Assembly (NCBI GenBank): GCA_945883885.1
Contig: CAMCYM010000100.1
Coordinates: 1-6,315, forward strand
DNA: 6,315 nt
Direction of reading: 5' to 3'
Source: Chryseobacterium gleum
GTDB lineage: Bacteria; Bacteroidota; Bacteroidia; Flavobacteriales_D; Sanyastnellaceae
The position numbers and the translations under genes were made by a program. Shown here piece after piece: positions 1 to 4,956 of the stretch (positions are counted from its first letter, which is position 1; the number at the start of each line of letters is the position of its first letter). The notes beneath the pieces are model-generated. The model searched no databases and was not told the origin of the DNA. It worked only from the letters and a program-made list of their open reading frames with translations.

Positions 1-597
1 CGCCTTCTCCACCACGTCCACCAGCCGCCCCTCGCGCACCACCGCCACCGCGCCCGCCGCCGCCCGCTCCGCCCCCACCCCCAGCCCCTCCCGGTCGTAC
101 GCCAGCATCCCCGAACGCGCCACCCCCGCCCGCAACTGCGCCAGCGCCCTGCGTCCCGGCAAGTTGTCGCCGTTGCACACCACGAACGCCTCCCCCGCCG
201 GCAACGGATCCTGTTCGAGGGCGCAGCGGACCGCGTCGGCTGTGCCCTGGGGCTCGGTTTGGACCACCACCCGCATGCGCATCCTCGGCCCCGACGGCGT
301 CTCGTTCCATGCGTCTAAAAATGCCCCCGTCACCGCGTCGCCGGGCGCCACCACCACCGTCGCGGACGTGAACCCGGCCGCATCCGCCCGCTCCAGCACG
401 AACTGCAAAAACGGCTCCCCGCCGGGTCCCAGCCGGATCATCGGCTTCGGCCGCGTCCCCGCATCCGCACGCACCTCAGCCGCGACCCCGGCCCCAGTCC
501 CCCCTTCCATCCCAGCACTTTCCCGCATCCGCGTCGCGCGCCCCGCCGCCAGCACCACCAAACGGGTGCACACCGCACCCCGCTGCATTTCACTCAT
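1..597 (-). CDS. Sugar nucleotidyltransferase (NTP-transferase fold), 3' part missing
   Basis: The first 199 codons are open without a stop and run off the left edge, so the C-terminus is missing. Motifs in order, numbered from the ATG at 597: VVLAAGRATRM (14-24) is the nucleotide-binding loop; PKPM (50-53) holds the usual lysine; GPGGEPFLQFVLERAD (57-72) resembles the active-site entry helix; TEPQGTADAV (114-123) is the family's Q-G-T-A signature; CNGDN (141-145) carries the metal-binding aspartate; VVEK (195-198) is the start of the EKP-type motif. Enzymes of this family join a sugar-1-phosphate to an NTP, giving an NDP-sugar and pyrophosphate in the cytoplasm. The sugar and the nucleotide cannot be told from this. 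The loop reads G-R-A-T-R where G-x-G-T/S-R is usual, and the Gly/Ala-rich stretch before PKPM is long. In-frame ATGs at 612 and 588 are alternative starts; 597 is the middle choice and not certain. The GHMP kinase at 3522-4511 on the same strand could supply the substrate. Confidence 0.86.
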   Translation of the reverse strand, partial: MSEMQRGAVCTRLVVLAAGRATRMRESAGMEGGTGAGVAAEVRADAGTRPKPMIRLGPGGEPFLQFVLERADAAGFTSATVVVAPGDAVTGAFLDAWNETPSGPRMRMRVVVQTEPQGTADAVRCALEQDPLPAGEAFVVCNGDNLPGRRALAQLRAGVARSGMLAYDREGLGVGAERAAAGAVAVVREGRLVDVVEKA

Positions 598-648
598 GCC
601 GTGAAGGTGCATCCCCGCCGCTGAATCTTCCGCGCCCACCCGGAGTTT
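598..648. other. Short spacer between antitoxin gene and nucleotidyltransferase gene
   Basis: These 51 bases separate the antitoxin stop from the nucleotidyltransferase start, both on the minus strand. I see no hairpin with a U-run and no clear TAnnTTTG box here. The nucleotidyltransferase may therefore be read through from the toxin-antitoxin operon or have a promoter I cannot recognise. A GGCGGGG tract sits just before the alternative in-frame ATG at 612. Confidence 0.5.
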
Positions 649-981
649 TTAGCCCATTCGCAGCCCTTCTTCCGCAGAAGACACCACCCGAAACCGGATT
701 TGCATTCCCAACACCGCAAACACGCGCAACACCGTATCAAGCCGAACATCTCTGACACGATTTTCAATGCGAGAAATCTGTGCCTTCTGAACGCCAACCA
801 GTTGGCCAAGTTGTTGTTGCGTAAGCCCCTTTTCCAAACGTGCATACCGCACGGATCTGCCCAATATCTCAGCGCTCAATTCCTGCTCAAAAGCCTCCCG
901 CTCACTCGTGCCCAGCGGCCCTACGAACCGGTCTATGGCAACATCCAACGAGGTCGTTTCTACCTTTTTCATGGAATTCAT
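649..981 (-). CDS. higA: HigA-type antitoxin, XRE-family helix-turn-helix protein
   Basis: This 110-residue protein has an acidic N-terminal third (about 1-40) and a Cro/C1-type helix-turn-helix at about 42-95. The recognition part reads GLTQQQLGQLVGVQKAQISR, followed by IENRVRDVRLDTVLRVFAVLG, the standard XRE pattern. In HigBA systems the antitoxin binds and blocks the HigB RNase and represses its own operon through the helix-turn-helix. Its start overlaps the toxin stop by four bases (ATGA on the minus strand, 978-981), so the two are probably translationally coupled. The order toxin first, antitoxin second is typical of higBA and opposite to relBE. A second ATG three codons in (MNSM) is an alternative start. 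The symbol is given on family resemblance plus context, not on a close match to a named gene. Confidence 0.9.
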   Translation of the reverse strand: MNSMKKVETTSLDVAIDRFVGPLGTSEREAFEQELSAEILGRSVRYARLEKGLTQQQLGQLVGVQKAQISRIENRVRDVRLDTVLRVFAVLGMQIRFRVVSSAEEGLRMG

Positions 982-1322
982 TCGTTATGCTGATGCAAAT
1001 AGGACCTGCGCAAAAGTTCCGCACGCGCAACTTCCTGGGCAGGCGTCTTTTGGGATTTCTTGAAGAATCCGTGGGTTACAATCACTCGACCCCGATGGGG
1101 ACGTGAACTGTCCCAAAAAGCCAACATGCGGATAGACAGGCCCGTCACGCGTGTCCGAAACTCCCAAATCTCACCATTCAACTTCTTGAACAACCTGTCA
1201 TCGTGCAAAAACGATGCTTTCTTCATGTTATACAACAATTTAACCCTCACGTTTGACTCCAGTTTCTCGAGGAACTCTACCGCATGCGGCATCAATTCCA
1301 CATCAAATCTCTCCTCCAGCAT
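978..1322 (-). CDS. higB: HigB-type toxin, RelE/Gp49-like mRNA interferase
   Basis: This 114-residue basic protein matches the phage-derived Gp49-like HigB pattern: N-terminal strand and helix (FDVELMPHAVEFLEKLESNV, 6-25), then LFKKLNGEIWEFRTR, a strand with RMLAFWDSS, and the diagnostic GFFKKSQKTPAQEVARAE block near the C-terminus. Relatives cut mRNA on the ribosome and stop growth when the antitoxin is lost. The arginine of IWEFR and the lysines of FFKKSQKTP are present and nothing is broken, so the toxin is probably active. I chose the ATG at 1322 because the first strand needs the residues before the internal Met at position 11. A candidate promoter and operator lie immediately upstream. 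The gene and its upstream region are far more AT-rich than the flanking sugar-metabolism genes, which fits horizontal transfer, common for this type of module. Confidence 0.91.
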   Translation of the reverse strand: MLEERFDVELMPHAVEFLEKLESNVRVKLLYNMKKASFLHDDRLFKKLNGEIWEFRTRVTGLSIRMLAFWDSSRPHRGRVIVTHGFFKKSQKTPAQEVARAELLRRSYLHQHNE

Positions 1323-1330
1323 CCCCTATT

Positions 1331-1361
1331 GAAAGATAGTAGTTTCCCTTTAAAGAAACAA
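1331..1361 (-). promoter_or_regulatory. Candidate Bacteroidota-type promoter of the toxin-antitoxin operon
   Basis: On the minus strand TATCTTTC (1338-1331) matches 7 of 8 positions of the Bacteroidota -7 box TAnnTTTG. TTG (1361-1359), in the context AAATTG, lies 20 bases upstream, where the -33 TTTG element is expected. Only eight bases separate the -7 box from the toxin ATG at 1322, so the 5' leader would be only a few bases long or absent. The call rests on consensus matching by eye. Confidence 0.55.
1342..1359. promoter_or_regulatory. Dyad GTTTC-N8-GAAAC, candidate HigA operator
   Basis: The 18-base element has perfect 5-base arms, GTTTC (1342-1346) and GAAAC (1355-1359). Its core contains the palindrome CTTTAAAG. 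It fills the spacer between the proposed -33 and -7 elements of the toxin-antitoxin promoter, where a bound repressor would block RNA polymerase. HigA proteins repress their own operons through such dyads, so this is the natural operator candidate. Binding is inferred. Confidence 0.5.
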
Positions 1362-1407
1362 TTTTTCCATTTCCCGTTTGACTCACCCCCTCCTCCCGAT
1401 GTGTTGC

Positions 1408-1441
1408 GTTATCCTGTAAAACATGCAGTTACACCGATAAC
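1408..1441. other. Two-part inverted repeat (11 base pairs in total), hairpin or protein-binding dyad
   Basis: GTTATC (1408-1413) pairs with GATAAC (1436-1441), and inside it TGTAA (1415-1419) pairs with TTACA (1429-1433). The loop is nine bases, and a small asymmetric bulge (one base against two) separates the two stem parts. No U-run follows on either strand, so it does not look like a classical intrinsic terminator. It lies between the leucine-rich-repeat gene and the toxin-antitoxin promoter and could be a terminator-like structure, a protein-binding dyad or the scar of an insertion. Confidence 0.5.
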
Positions 1442-1544
1442 CCGCACCGACACCGCCCTGAATTCGGCATTTCATTGCCCTGTCCCACTCCGCTCTGGTG
1501 CAACTGATTGCCCAAACGAGCCTTCTTGCAACTCCCCTTACAAT

Positions 1545-1567
1545 GCGGGTTCCACGTTGCAACCCGC
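1545..1567. terminator. GC-rich hairpin downstream of leucine-rich-repeat gene, possible terminator
   Basis: GCGGGTT (1545-1551) and AACCCGC (1561-1567) form a perfect seven-base stem with a nine-base loop, about 60 bases past the stop of the leucine-rich-repeat gene. On that gene's strand the stem is followed by ATTGTAAGGGG, with no U-run. It may only pause transcription or protect a 3' end. Part of it is the palindrome GTTGCAAC (1556-1563). Confidence 0.35.
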
Positions 1568-1580
1568 CTTCCTCTGTCCT

Positions 1581-1624
1581 CTCAACCCTCAAACTCAATC
1601 TCAAACTCAACCTCAACCCTCAAC
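1581..1624. repeat. Hexamer array, seven CTCAAM units (KTTGAG on the minus strand)
   Basis: Units on the plus strand are CTCAAC, CTCAAA, CTCAAT, CTCAAA, CTCAAC, CTCAAC and CTCAAC, with single extra C bases after the first and sixth. On the minus strand this reads as KTTGAG or ATTGAG repeats starting three bases after the stop codon of the leucine-rich-repeat gene (stop at 1628-1630). The plus strand has no G in the whole array. The same family recurs at 3429-3516 in the same orientation and the same position relative to a stop codon. Confidence 0.85.
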
Positions 1625-1627
1625 CCC

Positions 1628-3364
1628 TCACTCCCACTTGACCTTGCACTCCGGACCGACCAACGCCGCCAGGGCAGCTCGACCCTCCGGCGTAACCGGA
1701 TTGCCGCGCATGTCTATCATCTCCAGCGACTTGCATCCTGAAATACCTGCGGGAATGGTGGCGATGGCGTTTCCTTTGAGGTGGAGCTTTTGGAGCGAAT
1801 GCACCTGGCATACCGCAGCAGGAAAGGTGGTCAACGCATTTCCGTCGAGCACCAGGGTTTTCAAAGAAGTCAATGAGCCCAGGGCTGCAGGCACCTCGGT
1901 CAACCCCATCCGGCTGTAATCGAAGTACACGAGTTTGTCCACCCCGAAAATCTCCTCGGGCATGGGCTTGCCCACGCGGGAGCCATCGACAAGCGGGTTG
2001 AAGCGGAGCATGTACCCCCCGGTAGCCGGCTCCAAACGGGACCCCAGTTGCTGAGAAACAGACCGTTCCGCCGGTGCTGAGGCTTGCGATTCCGGCGAAG
2101 TGCCCTCGAGCGATGCGCGCCAAGCCGCGATGGACACCCCGAGTTCTTCGTACCGGTCGCGGCCATCAAACAGCTCGAGCTCCCGGTTCTCCACGCGGCG
2201 CCCGAGCACGTCTTTCAAATCCGGGGCCTTGAAGGTGGGCGTCGCCTCCGATACCGTCAAGTCTCCGTTGTGCAGGGCGGCCTTGCGCCGGCGGGCGAGC
2301 AGGTTTGTCATGTCTTCAACCGCCGGCCATTCTGCATCGTTCGGACCCGTCATGGAACGCGCCTTGCTCACGTGGGCGGCTGCCTCACTGAACTCACCGC
2401 GGTAGATGTGGGCGACGGCGAGGTTGAGGTGCAAGCCGCGCGCGACGTCCGTGTTGACTTCGGATTTGGGATTCAGCAAATCTGCTTTTCCCAGCCACTG
2501 CGTCCACACCTCCATGACTTGCGTTAATCCGGCTACATTCCCGAGTTTGAAGGCGGCAAGCGCCTGTTCTTGGGCGGCATCGAGGGCCGTGTAGTCAAAG
2601 TTCTTGTTCTTCGCGGTAGCAATGGCCACCTTCGGCTTGTCCCGGCTGAAGAATAACCGCGGCTCGAGTTCGTCGATGAGTCGGCTCATTTGGACCAAAA
2701 CGGCTTTGCGCCGGATAAAGCGCTGGCCGTCCGGTTCAGCAATGTACTTGCGCAAATCTGCCTCGCTGCGGAAGTCCAACTTGCTCATCATGTAGCTGAC
2801 ACCCGTAGCCGTTTTGTCCAACGTGGAAATCGGCTCGTTGCCATACATCACCTTCACGTCAACGGGCAGTTCGAATGCATCAAGCACCTCTCCGTTCGAA
2901 CGCACGAGCTGCACCCGCACCGGCAAGTTGTAGGCCACCTCGGCAAAATAGGTAAGCTCCTGACTTCCACTGCGAACGGGGCCACTCTTGACCGCGTAGT
3001 TGCCTTGCCGTCCGGGGCCCAATGCGACTTCCACCCGCAAGTCGCCGCCCGAGTTCACGAGCTCCATCTCGCGATCAAGCGTCCAGAAGGCCATTCGCTG
3101 AAGCCGTTCCGCATCCGACTTGAGCAGCGCCACATTTCCGCCCCACCGCCGCATGTCGTCTTGATTGAAAAACTCGGGGTTCGCATGAATGTTGAACTGA
3201 ACGTTCCGAACCAAATCCTGGGGTACCGTAGGCCGCTCCAACCACTCCACCCCCACGTCTGAAAACGAGGCCCGCTGTGCTTCGGCGCGCTGCGCACCCA
3301 CCCCCAACACTCCCAACACCACCGCCCAAATCCCCACAAAACGAACACGTTGCATTGTCTTCAT
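1628..3364 (-). CDS. Exported protein with C-terminal leucine-rich repeats
   Basis: The product has 578 residues. A signal peptide covers about 1-29, with basic residues, then the hydrophobic stretch FVGIWAVVLGVLGVG, and a likely cut after AEA. Residues about 30-270 are unrecognised; they include what looks like a beta-rich segment near 100-180 and a KYIAEPDGQRFIRRKAVLVQ region. Residues about 270-370 are helical and TPR-like (ARGLHLNLAVAHIYRGEFSE). A low-complexity linker (TSPESQASAPAERSVSQQ) precedes the C-terminal repeats. Three exact 23-residue leucine-rich units lie at 475-497, 498-520 and 521-543, with pattern LxxLxLxxNxLxxxP, plus a cap at 544-578. Such repeats usually bind proteins. 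No T9SS sorting domain or lipobox is visible, so a periplasmic location is the simplest reading. MQRVRF, three codons in (ATG at 3355), is an alternative start. The gene stands alone, bracketed by two related hexamer arrays. Its function is unknown. Confidence 0.9.
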   Translation of the reverse strand: MKTMQRVRFVGIWAVVLGVLGVGAQRAEAQRASFSDVGVEWLERPTVPQDLVRNVQFNIHANPEFFNQDDMRRWGGNVALLKSDAERLQRMAFWTLDREMELVNSGGDLRVEVALGPGRQGNYAVKSGPVRSGSQELTYFAEVAYNLPVRVQLVRSNGEVLDAFELPVDVKVMYGNEPISTLDKTATGVSYMMSKLDFRSEADLRKYIAEPDGQRFIRRKAVLVQMSRLIDELEPRLFFSRDKPKVAIATAKNKNFDYTALDAAQEQALAAFKLGNVAGLTQVMEVWTQWLGKADLLNPKSEVNTDVARGLHLNLAVAHIYRGEFSEAAAHVSKARSMTGPNDAEWPAVEDMTNLLARRRKAALHNGDLTVSEATPTFKAPDLKDVLGRRVENRELELFDGRDRYEELGVSIAAWRASLEGTSPESQASAPAERSVSQQLGSRLEPATGGYMLRFNPLVDGSRVGKPMPEEIFGVDKLVYFDYSRMGLTEVPAALGSLTSLKTLVLDGNALTTFPAAVCQVHSLQKLHLKGNAIATIPAGISGCKSLEMIDMRGNPVTPEGRAALAALVGPECKVKWE

Positions 3365-3368
3365 GGCC

Positions 3369-3376
3369 CAAACATA
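3369..3376 (-). promoter_or_regulatory. Perfect Bacteroidota -7 box ahead of leucine-rich-repeat gene
   Basis: TATGTTTG on the minus strand matches TAnnTTTG at every fixed position. It ends four bases before the ATG at 3364, so transcription would begin at or next to the start codon. That implies a leaderless message or use of the downstream ATG at 3355. No convincing -33 TTTG is seen at the usual spacing. Confidence 0.5.
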
Positions 3377-3428
3377 ACAACCTCCCCACGCCTACCCGTT
3401 TCACTCGTGTTAAAATTTCCACCCCCCA

Positions 3429-3516
3429 CTCAATCTCAAACTCAAACTCAATCTCAATCTCAAACTGCAAACTCAAACTGCAAACTCAATCTCAAACCCT
3501 CAAACTCAAACTCAAA
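3429..3516. repeat. Hexamer array, 14 CTCAAW-type units (WTTGAG on the minus strand)
   Basis: The 88-base array is made of CTCAAA and CTCAAT units, interrupted by two seven-base CTGCAAA variants (3465-3471 and 3478-3484) and one CC insertion (3497-3498). On the minus strand it begins five bases after the GHMP kinase stop codon (3522-3524) and ends about 50 bases before the promoter of the leucine-rich-repeat gene. The plus strand has only two G bases in the whole array, both in the CTGCAAA variants. It has the same unit, orientation and placement as 1581-1624. The interspersed variants look like tandem duplication followed by drift. Confidence 0.92.
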
Positions 3517-3521
3517 CTCTC

Positions 3522-4511
3522 TCACCCCCCCACCGCCCGGTACACAAAGCACGTCCCCCCTCCCCCCGAGCCGTTGATCTTGCCGCCCCAGGCGCCGGCG
3601 GCGAGGGCCGCGTCGAGGAGGGCGTCGATGCGGGGGGTGGACGTGCCGAGGACGTCGCGGAGGATGGCGTGGTGGGCGGTGAGGAGGCGGCCCGCGGCGG
3701 GGGCGTCGCCGGCGCGGAGCGCGGCGATGCCGGCGGCCGACACGTCGCGGTTGAGGAGGGTGCCCCGCAGGAGGGCGAGGTCGTCGGGGGTCCAAGCGGG
3801 GCCGGAGGAGGGCGGGGGGATGGCGGCGGCGGCGGACGCACGGCGCCAGTCCCAGTCCGGCACGCGGTCGAAGAGGGCGAGGCGGGAGAAGCGGGCTCGG
3901 CGCAGGACCGCCAGCGTGTCCTTCGGTTCGCCGGAGTCGATGAGAACGAAGGTGCCGCCGGGCGGGAGGGCGAGCGGCGTGTAGGCAGGGACCGGGTCGA
4001 AGGTCAGGTGCAGGGCACCTCCGATCGCGCAGGCCCAGTGGTCCATTTGGCCCCCCGGCTCCCCGAAATCCACCACCTCCGCGCGGTAGGCCCAGTCGGC
4101 CACCTCGGCGTCCGTCAACGAGAGGCCGGCACGGGCGGCGCAGAGCCGGGTCCAAGCGACCGTCAGCGCCGTCGAACTGCTCGCGCCGGCCCCCCGCGGA
4201 AGGTCGCCGCGCACTGTGGCAGAGAAGCCGCGGTCAGGAAGCCGGCCGGCGGCGCGGAACCGGTGGAGCACCGAGAGCAGGTAGGCCCGCGGGGTGCGGG
4301 GCGGCAGGTCGTCGAGGTCGTAGTCGAGCTGCTCGCCGGTGTCCGGAAGGTCGATGAGGACACGGCGGTCGGGTCGGTCGGCTGCGGTGATGCCGATGCC
4401 GAGGGGGAGCGAGGCGGCCGCGACGGGGAGCCCGAAGTAGTCTTGGTGCTCGCCGAAGAGGCAGATGCGGCCCGGCGCCCAAGCGTACGAGGGGGTGGCT
4501 GCAGGGGTCAT
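3522..4511 (-). CDS. GHMP-family sugar kinase, galactokinase-like
   Basis: This 329-residue protein has the three GHMP motifs in order. Motif 1, APGRICLFGEHQDYFG (12-27), matches the galactokinase signature apart from Q for T and F for N. Motif 2, LPRGAGASSSTAL (104-116), is the ATP-binding glycine/serine loop. GGQMDHW (153-159) holds the likely catalytic aspartate, where galactokinases have G-x-MDQ. Motif 3, GGKINGSGGGGTCFVY (309-324), is near the C-terminus. Relatives phosphorylate C1 of galactose or related sugars with ATP, or phosphorylate mevalonate. The E-H-x-D signature favours a sugar, but the exact substrate cannot be read. The start at 4511 overlaps the MmcQ-like stop by four bases (ATGA), suggesting coupled translation. 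Codons end very often in G or C. An anomeric kinase would feed the nucleotidyltransferase at 1-597; that link is inferred. A longer upstream start is excluded because it would run through the MmcQ-like gene. Confidence 0.9.
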   Translation of the reverse strand: MTPAATPSYAWAPGRICLFGEHQDYFGLPVAAASLPLGIGITAADRPDRRVLIDLPDTGEQLDYDLDDLPPRTPRAYLLSVLHRFRAAGRLPDRGFSATVRGDLPRGAGASSSTALTVAWTRLCAARAGLSLTDAEVADWAYRAEVVDFGEPGGQMDHWACAIGGALHLTFDPVPAYTPLALPPGGTFVLIDSGEPKDTLAVLRRARFSRLALFDRVPDWDWRRASAAAAIPPPSSGPAWTPDDLALLRGTLLNRDVSAAGIAALRAGDAPAAGRLLTAHHAILRDVLGTSTPRIDALLDAALAAGAWGGKINGSGGGGTCFVYRAVGG

Positions 4512-4891
4512 GGGGTAGGAAGGCCTTCGGGGAATAGGGTGCGGCGGTCGCGGGCGGGAAGCCCGGAGGCGACGAGGAGGTAGCTGTGGCGCAAGAGGTC
4601 CCAAAGCAAGGGCGCGGGCACGTCGTTGCGCACCTCCACCGTGTTCCAGTGGACCTTGTTCATGTGCCAACCGGGCTGGATGCCGGCGAATCGAGCGCGC
4701 AGGTCCACCGCCCGTTCTGGGTCGCACTTGAGGTTGATGGAGTCGAAGTGGTCCGTGTCCGCGAGGGCGAAGAGCTTGCCGCCGACCTTGAAAACCAGCG
4801 TTTTCTCGTCGAAAGGGAAGCCTTCCGTGACGCCAGGCCATGCCGCGCACCGGGCGCGGATGGCTTCCAAATGAAAATCCGATGCAGCCAT
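4508..4891 (-). CDS. MmcQ/YjbR family protein
   Basis: The 127-residue protein is close to the usual length of this family. It shows the characteristic run FPFDEKTLVFKVGGKLFAL (about 25-43), then SINLKCDPERAVDLRARF, the GWHMNKVHWNTVEV core and the C-terminal LLRHSYLLVASGLP helix. The family has a CyaY-like fold and is often annotated as DNA-binding, but its biochemical role is poorly established, so no reaction is assigned. I chose the ATG at 4891 (MAASDFHLEAIRARC) because the family usually begins at this helix; a GTG at 4945 would add 18 atypical residues reaching almost into the divergent gene's start. The gene overlaps the GHMP kinase by four bases and is probably first in a two-gene operon. 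It is divergent from the secreted-protein gene, with 65 bases between their starts. Confidence 0.92.
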   Translation of the reverse strand: MAASDFHLEAIRARCAAWPGVTEGFPFDEKTLVFKVGGKLFALADTDHFDSINLKCDPERAVDLRARFAGIQPGWHMNKVHWNTVEVRNDVPAPLLWDLLRHSYLLVASGLPARDRRTLFPEGLPTP

Positions 4892-4956
4892 GCAGGGGGA
4901 GGTGGAGGGAATGCGGTTCGGGGCGTAATTTGGCCCGCCTTTCACCGATTCCCACC
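4892..4956. promoter_or_regulatory. Divergent promoter region
   Basis: These 65 bases must serve both the minus-strand MmcQ-like/GHMP pair and the plus-strand secreted-protein gene. On the plus strand TAATTTGG (4926-4933) matches 7 of 8 positions of the -7 box TAnnTTTG and would give a leader of roughly 15-20 bases before the ATG at 4957. No clear -33 element accompanies it, and I see no matching box on the minus strand. No Shine-Dalgarno sequence is visible before either start. Confidence 0.4.

Larger units (their letters stand above)
1323..1627. other. 305-base non-coding region between toxin gene and leucine-rich-repeat gene
   Basis: No reading frame here looks like a real protein. The region holds, from the toxin side outwards, the toxin-antitoxin promoter and operator (1331-1361), a two-part hairpin-forming dyad (1408-1441), a second hairpin (1545-1567) and a seven-unit hexamer array (1581-1624) that starts beside the stop codon of the leucine-rich-repeat gene. 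I see nothing recognisable at 1442-1544. The AT-rich half next to the toxin contrasts with the GC-rich genes outside. Confidence 0.7.

Noticed and set aside
164..604. Plus-strand frame of 146 codons at the left end
   Set aside because: It is opposite the nucleotidyltransferase, whose motifs are unmistakable on the minus strand; the plus product is Ser/Ala/Pro-rich without motifs.
1284..1919. Plus-strand frame of 211 codons across the non-coding region
   Set aside because: It spans the toxin start, the promoter, both hairpins, the array and the antisense of the leucine-rich repeats; composition is not protein-like.
3075..3476. Minus-strand frame starting inside the hexamer array with an EIEIEFEFEIE stretch
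   Set aside because: The alternating residues are a by-product of the TTTGAG/ATTGAG unit, and the rest is the leucine-rich-repeat gene in the wrong frame.
3429..3516. Array considered as a CRISPR
   Set aside because: Units are six or seven bases with no unique spacers, and no cas genes are nearby.
3460..4155. Minus-strand frame of 231 codons ending in EFEFEFEG-like repeats
   Set aside because: Pro/Arg-rich out-of-frame reading of the kinase gene that runs into the hexamer array; the repeated Glu/Phe tail is the array translated.
4508..4511. MmcQ-like protein as a functional partner of the sugar kinase
   Set aside because: The overlap shows co-transcription only; the family has no established link to sugar activation, so no joint pathway is claimed.
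3669..4583. Long plus-strand open frame of 304 codons opposite the GHMP kinase
   Set aside because: It is antisense to a gene with clear family motifs, its product is Gly/Arg/Glu-rich with no fold, and very high GC removes stops by chance.
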